The position numbers were made by a program, and so were the translations under genes. Of a stretch of DNA of 64,000 bases, positions 8,747 to 17,332 are shown piece by piece (within the stretch, counting starts at the first letter, position 1; every line of letters begins with the position of its first letter). The stretch is taken from positions 1 to 64,000 of the forward strand of contig JMRP01000005.1 in the NCBI GenBank assembly GCA_000708525.1, given 5' to 3'. The notes beneath the pieces are model-generated. The model was not told the origin of the DNA, did not search any database, and was given only the letters and a program-made list of their open reading frames with translations. This DNA comes from Cyanobium sp. CACIAM 14 (GTDB lineage Bacteria; Cyanobacteriota; Cyanobacteriia; PCC-6307; Cyanobiaceae).

Positions 8747-9178
8747 CTAGATGAAATACATGGTCTGGGCCTGGAGCAGAGCATCACGCCGCTCGACCAG
8801 ACGCTGGAGGCTCGTTCCCTCCAGGATCTCGAAGCGGGCGCGATCCAGTTCCCCGGCGAAGGCGTGCAGAGCCTGGAATTCGGGGGTCTCGCGGTCGGAA
8901 AGCTCTCGCGGCGAGAACTCGCCCTCCAGGCAGCCCACCACCTCGGAGACCAGGATCTCCCCGGGGGGGCGCATGAGCTGATAGCCGCCCTTGGGACCTC
9001 GGATGCTTCGAAGGATGCCGCCACGGCGCAGGCTGGTCATCATCTGCTCGAGGTAGCGCTCGGGAATGCTCTGCCTCGAGGCGATCTCCCCCACCTGCAT
9101 CACCCCACCGCTGCCGTAGAGACTGGCCAGCTCGATCAGGGCCACCAGCCCGTATTCGGTCTTGGAACTGAAGGCCAC
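8747..9178 (-). CDS. Rrf2-family transcriptional regulator (sbpA1-linked)
   Basis: A 143-residue Rrf2-family protein. The GTG at 9178 gives the normal family N-terminus VAFSSKTEYGLVALIELASL, whereas the longer open frame upstream is not family-like. The HTH region (QVGEIASRQSIPERYLEQMM) and wing (RGPKGGYQLMRPPGE) are intact. It has no Fe-S cysteines. The layout resembles CymR, the cysteine-metabolism regulator of firmicutes. It is divergent from sbpA1 with about 150 bases between and lies behind cysR1 on the same strand. Sulfur control is inferred from context. Confidence 0.87.
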   Translation of the reverse strand: MAFSSKTEYGLVALIELASLYGSGGVMQVGEIASRQSIPERYLEQMMTSLRRGGILRSIRGPKGGYQLMRPPGEILVSEVVGCLEGEFSPRELSDRETPEFQALHAFAGELDRARFEILEGTSLQRLVERRDALLQAQTMYFI

Positions 9179-9328
9179 AGACTCACCGGGGATCGGGCGC
9201 AGGGGGGATTGTGACAGCAGAGAGGGACTTTCAGAAAGACAAGTGGCTATCCCGATGGATGTAAGCGGGAATACGCCGCAGGGCACCTCCAGACCCATAC
9301 GGTACCCCGAGTCACCAATCGGTTTTCC

Positions 9329-10381
9329 GTGGCCTACCACCCCACCTCTCTGTCCCGCCGCCTCGGTGCGGGCCTTGCCATCACCGCCGTCGTCGCAGGC
9401 GGTGGGTCGGTCCTGCTGACCAGCCAGCTTCAGGCTCAGGCCCAAGCCAACAAACCCCAGCAGATCCTGCTGGTGAGCTATGCCGTCACGAAAGCGGCCT
9501 ATGACCAGATCATCCCCCTCTTCGAGGCGGAGTGGAAGAAGAAGACGGGTCAGAGCGTCGTCATCAAGACCAGCTTCGGCGGTTCCGGCTCCCAGACTCG
9601 CGCGGTGATCGACGGCCTCGAAGCCGACCTGGTGGGTCTGGCCCTGGAGGGTGATGTGCTCAAGATCCAGGAGGCCGGTCTGATCGAGCCTGGCTGGCAG
9701 CGGGAGAACCCGAACAACTCCATCATCACAAACTCCGTGGTGGCCTTCTTCGTCCGCCCCGGAAATCCCAAAAAGATCAGTAGCTGGAAGGATCTCGACA
9801 ATAAGTCTGTTGATGTGGTGACGGCCAATCCCAAGACATCAGGGGGCGCCCGCTGGAACTTCCTCGGCCTCTGGGGGTCGGTGACCACAACCGGCGGTTC
9901 CGAGGCCCAGGCGCGCAACTACGTCACCACGGTCTACAAGAACGTGGAGGTGCTCCCCAAGGATGCTCGCGAAGCCACCGATACGTTCGTGAAGCGTGGC
10001 AAAGGTGATGTGCTGCTCAACTATGAGAACGAAGCCATCCTGGCCAAGCGCAGCGGCGAGTGGACGGTGCCCTACAAACTGCCCGACCCCAACGTGCTGA
10101 TCGAAGGCCCGATCGCGGTGGTCGACAAGAACGTGGACAAGCACGGAACCCGCAAGGTCGCCGAGGCCTTCGCCCGCTTCCTGTATTCGCCGGCGGCTCA
10201 GAAGGCCTTCGTGAACAACGGCTTCCGCCCGGTGACCGCCGAGGGCAAAACCTTTGCACGCGGGAAGTTCCAGCAGGTGAAGACCTTCACTGTCCAGGAG
10301 TTTGGCGGGTGGGCGAATGTGAACAAGAAGTTCTTCGGCAAGGGAGGCCTCTGGGATCAGATCTTCTCCAAGAGCCGCTGA
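9329..10381 (+). CDS. sbpA: Periplasmic sulfate-binding protein SbpA, copy 1 (sulfur-free)
   Basis: Captures sulfate (or thiosulfate) for CysT/W/A. It is a 350-residue class II binding protein with a signal peptide (LGAGLAITAVVAGGGSVLL, cut near QAQAQANK). Family landmarks are LLVSYAVTKAAYDQI, SFGGSGSQTRAVIDGL, ANPKTSGGARWNFLGLWGS, DVLLNYENEAIL and the C-terminal FGGWANVNKKFF. The start is GTG at 9329. The protein contains no Cys and no Met beyond the initiator, a known sulfur-economy trait of sulfate-starvation proteins. It is followed by a strong terminator. Confidence 0.96.
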   Translation: MAYHPTSLSRRLGAGLAITAVVAGGGSVLLTSQLQAQAQANKPQQILLVSYAVTKAAYDQIIPLFEAEWKKKTGQSVVIKTSFGGSGSQTRAVIDGLEADLVGLALEGDVLKIQEAGLIEPGWQRENPNNSIITNSVVAFFVRPGNPKKISSWKDLDNKSVDVVTANPKTSGGARWNFLGLWGSVTTTGGSEAQARNYVTTVYKNVEVLPKDAREATDTFVKRGKGDVLLNYENEAILAKRSGEWTVPYKLPDPNVLIEGPIAVVDKNVDKHGTRKVAEAFARFLYSPAAQKAFVNNGFRPVTAEGKTFARGKFQQVKTFTVQEFGGWANVNKKFFGKGGLWDQIFSKSR

Positions 10382-10406
10382 TCCGCCTCCATCCACTCTG
10401 CGCCCG

Positions 10407-10444
10407 AAGCCCCGGCCCCTCTGAGGGGGCGCCGGGGCTTTTTT
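10407..10444 (+). terminator. Rho-independent terminator after sbpA1
   Basis: A GC-rich hairpin with arms AAGCCCCGG and CCGGGGCTT, plus an inner CCCCT/AGGGG pairing, followed by six Ts, 26 bases after the sbpA1 stop. Confidence 0.85.
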
Positions 10445-11122
10445 CGCCCGTACCCGCAGGGCCAGCCGATGAGCCCGGGAATGGCGCAAGGTCCGGCTGA
10501 TGCCAATGAGTCAACCTGCCAACCGAGATGCCAACCTTTCGGGCAAAAGGCAGCTGACGATCCATGCGGAGCTGCGTGCGGTCCAGCGGCATGAGAACCT
10601 GCTGTTCATTCATCCGCTTGAAGAACTCCACTGGGTGATGTCCGACACGCCCTGGAAGGACCTGCGCTGCTCCTCCACCTTCCGTGATGCCCTGCAGGCA
10701 AAGAATCCCAGCCGCGAGGACGAGAGCCCGGGCAAGGCGCGGCGGTTCAACGCCCTGCGCTCCCTCGCCAAGGGCATCGGTCGCTTCGCTAACGAGACCG
10801 CCACCTCCCGCAGACGGGCCAATCAGGCTTGCTCTCCGATATCCATAGCCTTTCCATGCCTCTGAACCTGTTCCTGGCAGCCCAACCCAGCCCGGTGCGC
10901 CACCGCGAAGGCTTCCACCGGGCCGATAGCGTGCTCCCTTGCCACCCCTGAGCCCCTGGAGACCCAGGCGATGCCGCCCCAGTTGTTCCGCAGAGTCGGC
11001 ACGTTCGTGGCCATGGCCGGCGGGCACACCGACCACGATCCAGTGGGTGCCATGGATCCCGCCAAGGAGCGGCGACTGGCCGGGCCCCTGCCGGTGGAGG
11101 CCTTCCTGGAGCCGGAAAACTG
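10445..11122. other. 678-base stretch without a recognisable gene
   Basis: A 121-codon open frame (10500-10865, MPMSQPANRDANLSG...) has no family resemblance I know and ends in non-protein-like sequence. A short frame from ATG 10971 to 11126 (MPPQLFRRVGTFVAMAGG..., ending VEAFLEPENW) overlaps the start of the PAP2 gene by a GTGA junction and looks more protein-like. It may be a small coupled gene or the end of a decayed one. Neither is called as a gene. Confidence 0.35.
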
Positions 11123-11749
11123 GTGAACCCCGACGGGCTGATCCTGAGCCTTCCGGCGCTGGACGCTCTGGTCGGGTGGCCCCGGGCGGTGTGTGACGAC
11201 CAGATCTTGGGCTTTGACACCAGGTTCCTGCTCTGGCTGCATGGCTGGGCCAGCCCCGGGCTCGACCGGCTGATGCTTGGTCTGACGCGCCTGGGGGATC
11301 CCGTGGTGGTGCTGCCGGTGGTGGTGCTGGCCCTGGGCTGGTTCCTGGGACGGCGACGCTGGCGGGAAGCCCTGATGCTGCTGGTGAGCTGCACGGGAGC
11401 CCTGCTGCTGAACCAGGGCCTGAAGGTGCTGTTTGCCCGCCCCCGGCCGGAGCTGTGGCCGGCGCTGATCCGGGAGTCGTCCTACAGCTTTCCCAGCGGC
11501 CATGCCCTGGGGTCGTTGGTGCTCTTTGGCTTCCTGGCGGCGGTGCTGGCCCACGCCTACCCCCATCTGGCCCGCTGGATTGGGGGCCTGGTCAGCGCCC
11601 TGATCCTGCTGATCGGCCTCAGCAGGCTGTACCTGGGGGTTCACTACCCCACCGACGTCGCCGCCGGGTATGCGGTGGGTGCTCTGTGGCTGGTGCTGTG
11701 TCTGCGGGTTCTCCGGCGCCTGCAATCGGCCGACACCCGCGAGGGCTGA
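11123..11749 (+). CDS. PAP2-family membrane phosphatase
   Basis: A 208-residue integral membrane phosphatase of the type 2 phosphatidic acid phosphatase superfamily, acting on lipid phosphates or undecaprenyl pyrophosphate. All three catalytic motifs are present: KVLFARPRP, PSGHALG and SRLYLGVHYPTD, the last two carrying the catalytic His residues. About six hydrophobic helices are visible. It starts with GTG at 11123. The lipid substrate is not predictable. It has no link to sulfur genes beyond position. Confidence 0.9.
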   Translation: MNPDGLILSLPALDALVGWPRAVCDDQILGFDTRFLLWLHGWASPGLDRLMLGLTRLGDPVVVLPVVVLALGWFLGRRRWREALMLLVSCTGALLLNQGLKVLFARPRPELWPALIRESSYSFPSGHALGSLVLFGFLAAVLAHAYPHLARWIGGLVSALILLIGLSRLYLGVHYPTDVAAGYAVGALWLVLCLRVLRRLQSADTREG

Positions 11750-11757
11750 ACCATGGC

Positions 11758-12313
11758 ATGTTGCCCGTCATGCGATTTCCCGAGGGCCACAAGCAGGCGA
11801 TGCGCGAGCACATCCTCGAGGCCGCCGCCGCGGCGCTGCTCCGCAACGGCCTGGCGGGTATCGGCATCCCGGCGCTGATGAACTGCGCCGGCCTCACCCA
11901 TCGAGCCTTCCAGGCCCATTTGCTCAACCGGGACGCCCTTGTGGCGAAGGCCATGCGCACGGCACGGCGGCTACCAGTAGCGACTGCCCCGGGCCGACTC
12001 CCTGCTCCTCGAAGAGAGCCTCGCCGGACCCTCTACCCCGAGAACACCTCGCCCATCCCGAACGCGGCTGCTTGATCGCCGCCCAGAGCGGGGAGATGGT
12101 GCGCCAGTCGGCCGCGATGCGCTCCGCCTCCGCTGCCCCGGCCAGCGGCCTGCTGGCCAGCATCGAACACAAGCTCCAACCCGAAGGAACTCCCGGTCTG
12201 CCAGTAACGGTGCCCTGCGGCTGGCGTCCACGGTGATGGGGGCGGTGCTGCTGGTCCGGCTGGTGGAGGATCCGGCCCTGCCCCAGCGGCTGCTGGAGAT
12301 AACCAGTGCCTGA
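11758..12313 (+). pseudogene. Decayed TetR-family regulator
   Basis: The first 70 or so codons from ATG 11758 keep a TetR HTH (REHILEAAAAALLRNGLAG... then LMNCAGLTHRAFQAHL). After about 11970 the frame loses its family character. C-terminal TetR-like sequence reappears in other frames (RADSLLLEESLAG; ASTVMGAVLLVRLVEDPALP up to the stop near 12313). At least two frameshifts are needed to join the parts, so it is called a pseudogene. Confidence 0.7.
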
Positions 12314-12509
12314 GGCTGCCAGGGCCAGGGCAGGTTTCCTCTGCTTTTCAGCCATGGGATTCCATCACCATGACACGGCAGTGTTGATCGCGGCAGCGGC
12401 GCATGGCCTGCAAGCCTGATGATGACCAGGAAGCAGAGGATGGCCATGTCATTATTCGAAATCGCTGCTGTTGCGAGCGATGAGATCAGTGAAGAGGATC
12501 ATTGTACGT

Positions 12510-13400
12510 GCTATCAGCGCTGGGCAGAATCGGCAACTCGGTCCTCGATGCGATCTCTGGTCTGCTGCTGGTTGACATCGGCAACATGGGCATGGCGAGA
12601 GATCGTTTCAAAGTTCTCGTGTCCCATCACCACCTGGATCCAGCACAGATCCGCCCCAACCTCCAGCGGGTGAATGGCGTAGGCATCACGCAGACTCCGT
12701 ACAGCCAGAGGCTTATTGATGCGGCAGGTGTTTCAAGCGGCAGTCATCTACGCCTGAACACCACGGCGATCCATCAGATTGCGGGCCGTGTGAGCCGATG
12801 CATGATTGCCGCTGCCATTGGGGAACAGCCGGCGGGAATTACGGTCTGTACCCCAGAAGCGTCGCAGGTACAGAAGGGTGGCTTCATGGATAGGAAGTAA
12901 CGATCCTTGCCCCCTTGCCTTGTCGTCCATGCACGTGCCTGTTGACAGCATCAATGTCGCCGATCCCCAGGCCGAGGCATTCCCCCAGGCGCAGGCCCAT
13001 GCTGTGCTCCGCAACAGTGCATGGGGCAGGGCAAGCGACAACCACTGTTCATCACGCGCTGCCCTTTCACCCATGGGAGGATATCAGACAAGGATCTGGA
13101 TTTGGTTGGCTTGGTGATGTCCGCTCACCCAATCGGCCGGCCAAGGACTTGGCGAAAGAAGAATCACGAGCCCCACAGATCCAGCATGACGCTGTTATAG
13201 CAATGGTTTTCCACCACCCAGGCGAAGTCGGTGATCAGATCAGTCGCTGTGATCATCTCAGGACAGCGGTCAAAGATGTCCCGCGAAGCGGCGTACGGCC
13301 CAGGCGTAGCCGTCGATCGTCATGGGTTGTTTGCGCTGCGGCGTGAGGGCCCGCTGGTGCTGGGCATAGAGTTGGACTCATCGCTCCTGTTCGTGCTGAT
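12510..13400 (-). pseudogene. Degenerate tyrosine recombinase / integrase (IS91-associated type)
   Basis: Pieces of one integrase appear in order on the minus strand but in different frames. The N-terminal SAM-like part is MTIDGYAWAVRRFAG, then FDRCPEMITATDLITDFAW. The box I region lies near 13000. The middle LLPIHEATLLYLRRFWGT...RRLFPNGS follows, and then the C-terminal RSLRDAYAIHPLEVG and WIQVVMGHENFETI. The HxxR box is damaged and the catalytic Tyr is replaced (SRHAHV). Several frameshifts and stops make it inactive. No associated transposase was found next to it. It marks an old mobile-element insertion in the island. Confidence 0.75.
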
Positions 13401-13436
13401 CCTTGGTGAAGTGACTCCCTGCGCCGGGTATGCACG

Positions 13437-13494
13437 CCATGGTTCCTGTGGCACAACACAGGTTCCATGGAACCGAGTCTGTTGTGGCGCACCG
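13437..13494. repeat. Nested palindrome near the integrase remnant
   Basis: A perfect 14-base palindrome GGTTCCATGGAACC (13461-13474) is flanked by CACAACA on the left and TGTTGTG on the right (spacings 2 and 5). The left part also forms a near-perfect inverted repeat beginning CCATGGTTCCTGTG at 13437. It could be a recombination site or element end. Confidence 0.5.
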
Positions 13495-14371
13495 ACTACT
13501 GCAATGTCTGACGGCAGAGTTGCAAGGCTGCTGGGTGGGGCGCGTGGCCGTGGTCGCAGGCGGAGAGGGCATCGAGGAGCCTCATGCCTTCCCACACCTG
13601 TCGTCGCACCTTGCCGGACTCCACACAAGAGATCTGTACCTCGGCGTAGACCCTATAGCCGTTGATCTCCGCGCTGCGACCACTCAGCTTGCACACCAAG
13701 ACCGTCATCTCACGGCAAGAAAAAGGTGATTCCAAGTGCGGCGCCTGGCGTAATCCGCGCCACAGTCGGGCGCATATGCAGGCACTCCATGCAGATCCCG
13801 ACCGTTACAAAGTGAGTCGGCCGAAGCAGGCAGATCCCGGTTAGCCTGAACCAGGTAGTTGGGTGACTGCGGGGGATCCGCCAAACGGGCTCCCCATTGT
13901 TATCGAGCACCCTTCGCCAGGCTGAGGAGAATCAACCAGGTCCGCGTGAATGCACTGGATCCGCAGTACCGCAGTGGCGATGATGAGCCGATCAGTCCTC
14001 AACCGCTGCAGGGGCACAAGTTGGCCCGCTCGATCGCTCAGATGACCATTGGCGGCGAGAGGAAACTGACCATAACCTTCGATCGCCGGCAGGCGGATCG
14101 AAGCGATCCGATCCATACAGGTTGCCAAGCGGTGAAATCCCACCTCAAACAGCACAGTCAGGTGTTTGCAAAGAGGAGTTCACGCCGTACAAGCCCGTAT
14201 TGTGGCCCGCACCCAGATTTCGTCGTTCTCCTGTGACTGACGTCTCCAGCCTGAATTGCAACAGGAAAGTGTTCAGGGGATCCGTGCTGGGCTCATCTAC
14301 ACCAGCATCGATTCAGCTCATGGGCACGGTGGGTTCCTCAGCGAACACTATCATGTGAGTGAAACTCCAGT
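13495..14371. other. Gene-poor stretch beside the integrase remnant
   Basis: Only short overlapping open frames are present and none has a recognisable family or convincing start. Composition looks like decayed sequence. I see no gene here. Confidence 0.5.
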
Positions 14372-14569
14372 TCAGACCTTAGGCTGAGACCATGACGATA
14401 GAAAGCCAAAAGTTCTCCTTCCATCGGGCGCGCGTAATCGTGACAGCCCGAAGAGAAGCAACGGGATTCCTACCAACACCGGAGTAGCGATGAGACCAAG
14501 CACTATCAGGAGGGTCGGACCCAGATTATTGGCAGTATCTGGATGGCTACTCACCGTGGGCATGAACAC
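14372..14569 (-). CDS. Small membrane protein, paralogue of the one at 42029
   Basis: A 65-residue protein with a core NNLGPTLLIVLGLIATPVLV followed by a second hydrophobic run ending in GLSRLRAPDGR. The same pattern occurs in the 86-residue protein at 42029-42289 (NNFGPTLLLALGFLSAPVLV, GLATLRSADGR). Conservation of both hydrophobic runs and the polar R-x-x-DGR end shows that the frame is real. Two short membrane segments are predicted. Function is unknown. It is isolated in a decayed region; the start could be either Met at 14569 or 14563. Confidence 0.7.
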   Translation of the reverse strand: MFMPTVSSHPDTANNLGPTLLIVLGLIATPVLVGIPLLLFGLSRLRAPDGRRTFGFLSSWSQPKV

Positions 14570-15225
14570 AGATTAACTACTCAGATCTTGCCATGGATAC
14601 TCGGATTGAACCGTGGCTCCCCCCACATAAGGCCGCAACCGAAAACACGTCCCGCTCGACCTTTAGAATCCAAGCGCAGCCAGGCGCTGACGACAGCCAG
14701 ACAGATCCGGAACAGGCGGAATTCAGAGACAGCCCAGTCCGGTATCAGCCCTGCTCCAGCGATTCCAGATGTACCGGCTTGATCCACGAATCAACCTCAA
14801 CAGGAGCGATGTCCCCGTGTCCGATGGTGAACGATGCTCCTTGCGGGCGGAGCGGCCTGCAGACTGCGGGGTCAGATACGGGGTTTCAGGACCGTCGGGC
14901 CGATGGCCTGATCACGCCGGCCCCTCAGCGACAGTGACACTCTGGCCCCGACGCACTGGGGTTCTGCATGGGCTGTTCGATGGCGGCGTGGTCCCCCCCG
15001 GATTCATCCGTCTCACCAGTCACGCCACCATGTAATCCCACTCACCAGCAGATGAATTCCCATTCACCACCAGGCATTTCCAGATAGCTAGTTTGATGCA
15101 AAGGGAACTGGCACTGGCCAAGGACATGCCAACGGGTCCTATCATACTGACTTGACAGTGCGAATGACAAGCGAGATTCATCCTGCAGCGTAGTTCTAAT
15201 CATTGCTCATCAGACCATCAAGACC
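14570..15225. other. 656-base stretch without a recognisable gene
   Basis: Contains only short, overlapping, non-family open frames (for example 14593-14937 and 14769-15035). The last 100 bases are AT-richer and probably hold the promoter of the MgtC-like gene. I see no gene here. Confidence 0.5.
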
Positions 15226-15783
15226 TTGAATGAGAATGCATCTCACATCTTCTTCTCTTCTAACGACTGGATTGCCATCGTTGGGAGGCTAACCCTCGCC
15301 GCCATCGCCGGCGGCGTCGTCGGGCTGAACCGTGACCGAATCAAGCGGCCGGCAGGACTGCGGACGTACATGACGGTGAGTGTGGGCTCAGCGATGTTCG
15401 TCATGCTCACCCTTCAGGCCGGTGTCGACTTCAATGCCACCAATGCCCTAAGTCGTACCGTTCAAGGCATCACCACTGGTGTAGGGTTTATTGGTGCTGG
15501 TCTAATCTTTCAGCAGAGTCCTGGGCGTGGTCCAGGACATCAGATCAAGGGGCTTACATCCGCTGCGGCGTTGTGGCTCACCGCCAGCCTGGGAACCGCA
15601 GCTGGATGTGGCCTTTGGCAGACGACCTTTGCAGGAACTCTTCTGTCCCTGCTGATCCTGAGCGGCGTTAAGCGTGTCAAGAATGCGCCTGCCTACACAC
15701 GCATCGTGAGGAGGAAGTCAACTGTGATGAAGGCAGCACTGAAGCCCGTCAGCCCATCCGGCGCCCCTGACCCTAAGCCCTGA
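15226..15783 (+). CDS. MgtC/SapB-family membrane protein
   Basis: A 185-residue inner-membrane protein of the MgtC/SapB family. Family signature regions are RLTLAAIAGGVVGLNRDRIK, RPAGLRTYMTVSVGSAMFVM, and GITTGVGFIGAGLIF with GLTSAAALWLTASLG. MgtC proteins affect magnesium or acid tolerance, often by modulating ATP synthase or transporters; the role here is unknown. The start is TTG at 15226. The basic C-terminal tail after VKRVKNAPAY is short, so the ACT-like domain of longer members is absent. It is flanked by decayed sequence and stands alone. Confidence 0.9.
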   Translation: MNENASHIFFSSNDWIAIVGRLTLAAIAGGVVGLNRDRIKRPAGLRTYMTVSVGSAMFVMLTLQAGVDFNATNALSRTVQGITTGVGFIGAGLIFQQSPGRGPGHQIKGLTSAAALWLTASLGTAAGCGLWQTTFAGTLLSLLILSGVKRVKNAPAYTRIVRRKSTVMKAALKPVSPSGAPDPKP

Positions 15784-15996
15784 ACCCAGGATCGATCTGG
15801 CTAACCACACGAACAACTTCGGGTAATTCGGCTGCTGCTCACCAACTGCCCGAAGGTCGTAGAGCACCTGGCATGGCAAGGTGTGGTGCTCACCCTTACG
15901 CAGATACGTTGACAGAACCACGCTGGTCTCACGGCCCCGAGGATCCATGGAGGCACAGCGTGGTCCGCGTCGACCTTGTGGGCCAGGGTGTCGTTC

Positions 15997-16254
15997 TCAA
16001 GCGGTTTGCAGCCGCAGCTGATGCTCTCCAGCAAGGAAACTCGCGCGCCAGGATTCCCCTTTTCGCGCCCAGATCCAATGGTCGCCATTGAGACGCGGAG
16101 CATAATAGCTCAGCTGCTTCAGAGTGATCTCAAAACCGTAATGGGCAGCGATTTCCACAATAGCTTCAGGCGAGTCCACCTGCCGAAGCTGCTCCTGAAC
16201 TTCGGCGCTGAAAGAGGCCAACGCTGCGAACAGATAGAAGTGATCGGTTGCCAT
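15997..16254 (-). CDS. Nif11-like domain protein
   Basis: An 85-residue protein whose first 55 residues match the Nif11 fold pattern: FYLFAALASFSAEVQEQLRQ, then SPEAIVEIAAHYGFEITLKQL. ATG at 16254 gives the usual Nif11 start; an upstream extension to 16323 is not family-like. The C-terminal part (HWIWARKGESWRASFLAGE) lacks a double-glycine leader site, so it is unlikely to be a peptide precursor. It has no Cys and no internal Met. It is divergent from cpcBA across about 500 bases. A role as small adaptor or regulator is possible but unproven. Confidence 0.75.
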   Translation of the reverse strand: MATDHFYLFAALASFSAEVQEQLRQVDSPEAIVEIAAHYGFEITLKQLSYYAPRLNGDHWIWARKGESWRASFLAGEHQLRLQTA

Positions 16255-16760
16255 GGCTGTGAATAGAAATGACTCCCACAAGGTATGCCGGTCCACAGGG
16301 TGTGGATGTGGCGAGATCCACATGGGATGCTTGGCTTGCGAACATTGACCTGTGTTCTAGTTATACGACCTCAAGGGATTCCTCGCCTGTTGCCCAGCAG
16401 CGAACACACATCTCAGCCATATGAGCTCTTCACAACAGCAGCCTGTGGCCTCGACTACATCCTTGAACTGTGGGGGACCGCCCGACAGGATTTTCTTGAC
16501 TTCGGCGCTCAGCCGGCCGTGAAGAACGAAGCGGGTTGGCCCCTCTGACGGCACACAGATGTGCTCGTGAACACAAGAGAGCCTCGAAAGGATGACCCTT
16601 TGTAACGTAGGCCGGTAGGGGAAGAGTAGTTCATCAACAATCTTGGGGTGACTCGGCCGCCCATCGACGCTGCCGGCAGCTGAAAAGCCGCCTTCACGCC
16701 CGTGGCCTTGTCCCACCCCACCACATCTCTCGGCTTCAGCCGAGATCTGCCCTTACAGAC
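16255..16760. promoter_or_regulatory. Upstream region of cpcBA with 5' UTR hairpin
   Basis: Holds the promoter region of cpcBA and, on the other strand, that of the Nif11-like gene. An exact 8-bp stem (TCTCGGCT-TC-AGCCGAGA, 16728-16745) lies 15 bases before the cpcB ATG and could limit or tune translation. Open frames here (for example 16357-16716 minus) show no family and are not called. Confidence 0.5.
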
Positions 16761-17282
16761 ATGACCTACGACGCCTTCACCAGGGTTGTTGCCCAAGCTG
16801 ATTCCCGCGGTGAGTTCCTCAATGCCGGTCAGATTGATGCTCTTTCCGCCGTTGTGGCTGATAGCTTCAAGCGTCTTGATGCCGTCAATCGCATCACCTC
16901 CAATGCCTCGAAGCTGGTGACCAATGCGGCACGTGATCTGTTCGAACAGCAACCGGCCCTGATCGCTCCCGGTGGTAATGCCTATACGCACCGCCGCATC
17001 GCTGCCTGCCTCCGGGACCTTGACATCATCCTGCGCTATGTCAGCTACGCCATTTATCTGGGTGACGCTTCGGTGCTTGAGGATCGTTGCCTGAACGGCC
17101 TGCGGGAAACCTATCTGGCCCTTGGTGTGCCAGGGGGATCCGTTGCCGAGGGGATCCGCAAGATCAAGGATGCAGCCATCGCGCTGGTGCTCGATCGCAA
17201 TGGCATCACCCCTGGCGACTGCTCGGCGCTGGCTTCTGAGATCGGCACCTATTTCGATCGGGCTGCCGCCGCTGTCAGCTGA
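16761..17282 (+). CDS. cpcB: C-phycocyanin beta subunit, methionine-free variant
   Basis: Light-harvesting phycobiliprotein of the phycobilisome rod; pairs with CpcA. It is 173 residues with bilin-binding Cys83 ([13 protein letters not shown]) and Cys154 ([12 protein letters not shown]), the usual third Cys110 ([13 protein letters not shown]), and the methylated-Asn site GGNAYT. The only Met is the initiator: positions usually Met are replaced here ([11 protein letters not shown] for RRMAACLRDM, RKIKDAA for KMKEAA). This is the substitution pattern expected of sulfur-sparing phycocyanin, as in the Calothrix PCC 7601 cpc3 operon. No linker, lyase or other phycobilisome gene lies nearby. Expression under sulfur starvation is inferred. 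Confidence 0.97.
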   Translation: MTYDAFTRVVAQADSRGEFLNAGQIDALSAVVADSFKRLDAVNRITSNASKLVTNAARDLFEQQPALIAPGGNAYTHRRIAACLRDLDIILRYVSYAIYLGDASVLEDRCLNGLRETYLALGVPGGSVAEGIRKIKDAAIALVLDRNGITPGDCSALASEIGTYFDRAAAAVS

Positions 17283-17332
17283 TCCACCGCTACCACCCTG
17301 CATCCCTCACGTTCACCTATCACTTCCGAACC

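Noticed and set aside
10500..10865. 121-codon frame after sbpA1
   Set aside because: No family resemblance, weak codon character at the end, no ribosome site; left as an uncalled stretch.
16357..16716. 119-codon minus-strand frame upstream of cpcB
   Set aside because: Lies in the cpcBA promoter region and has no recognisable domain.
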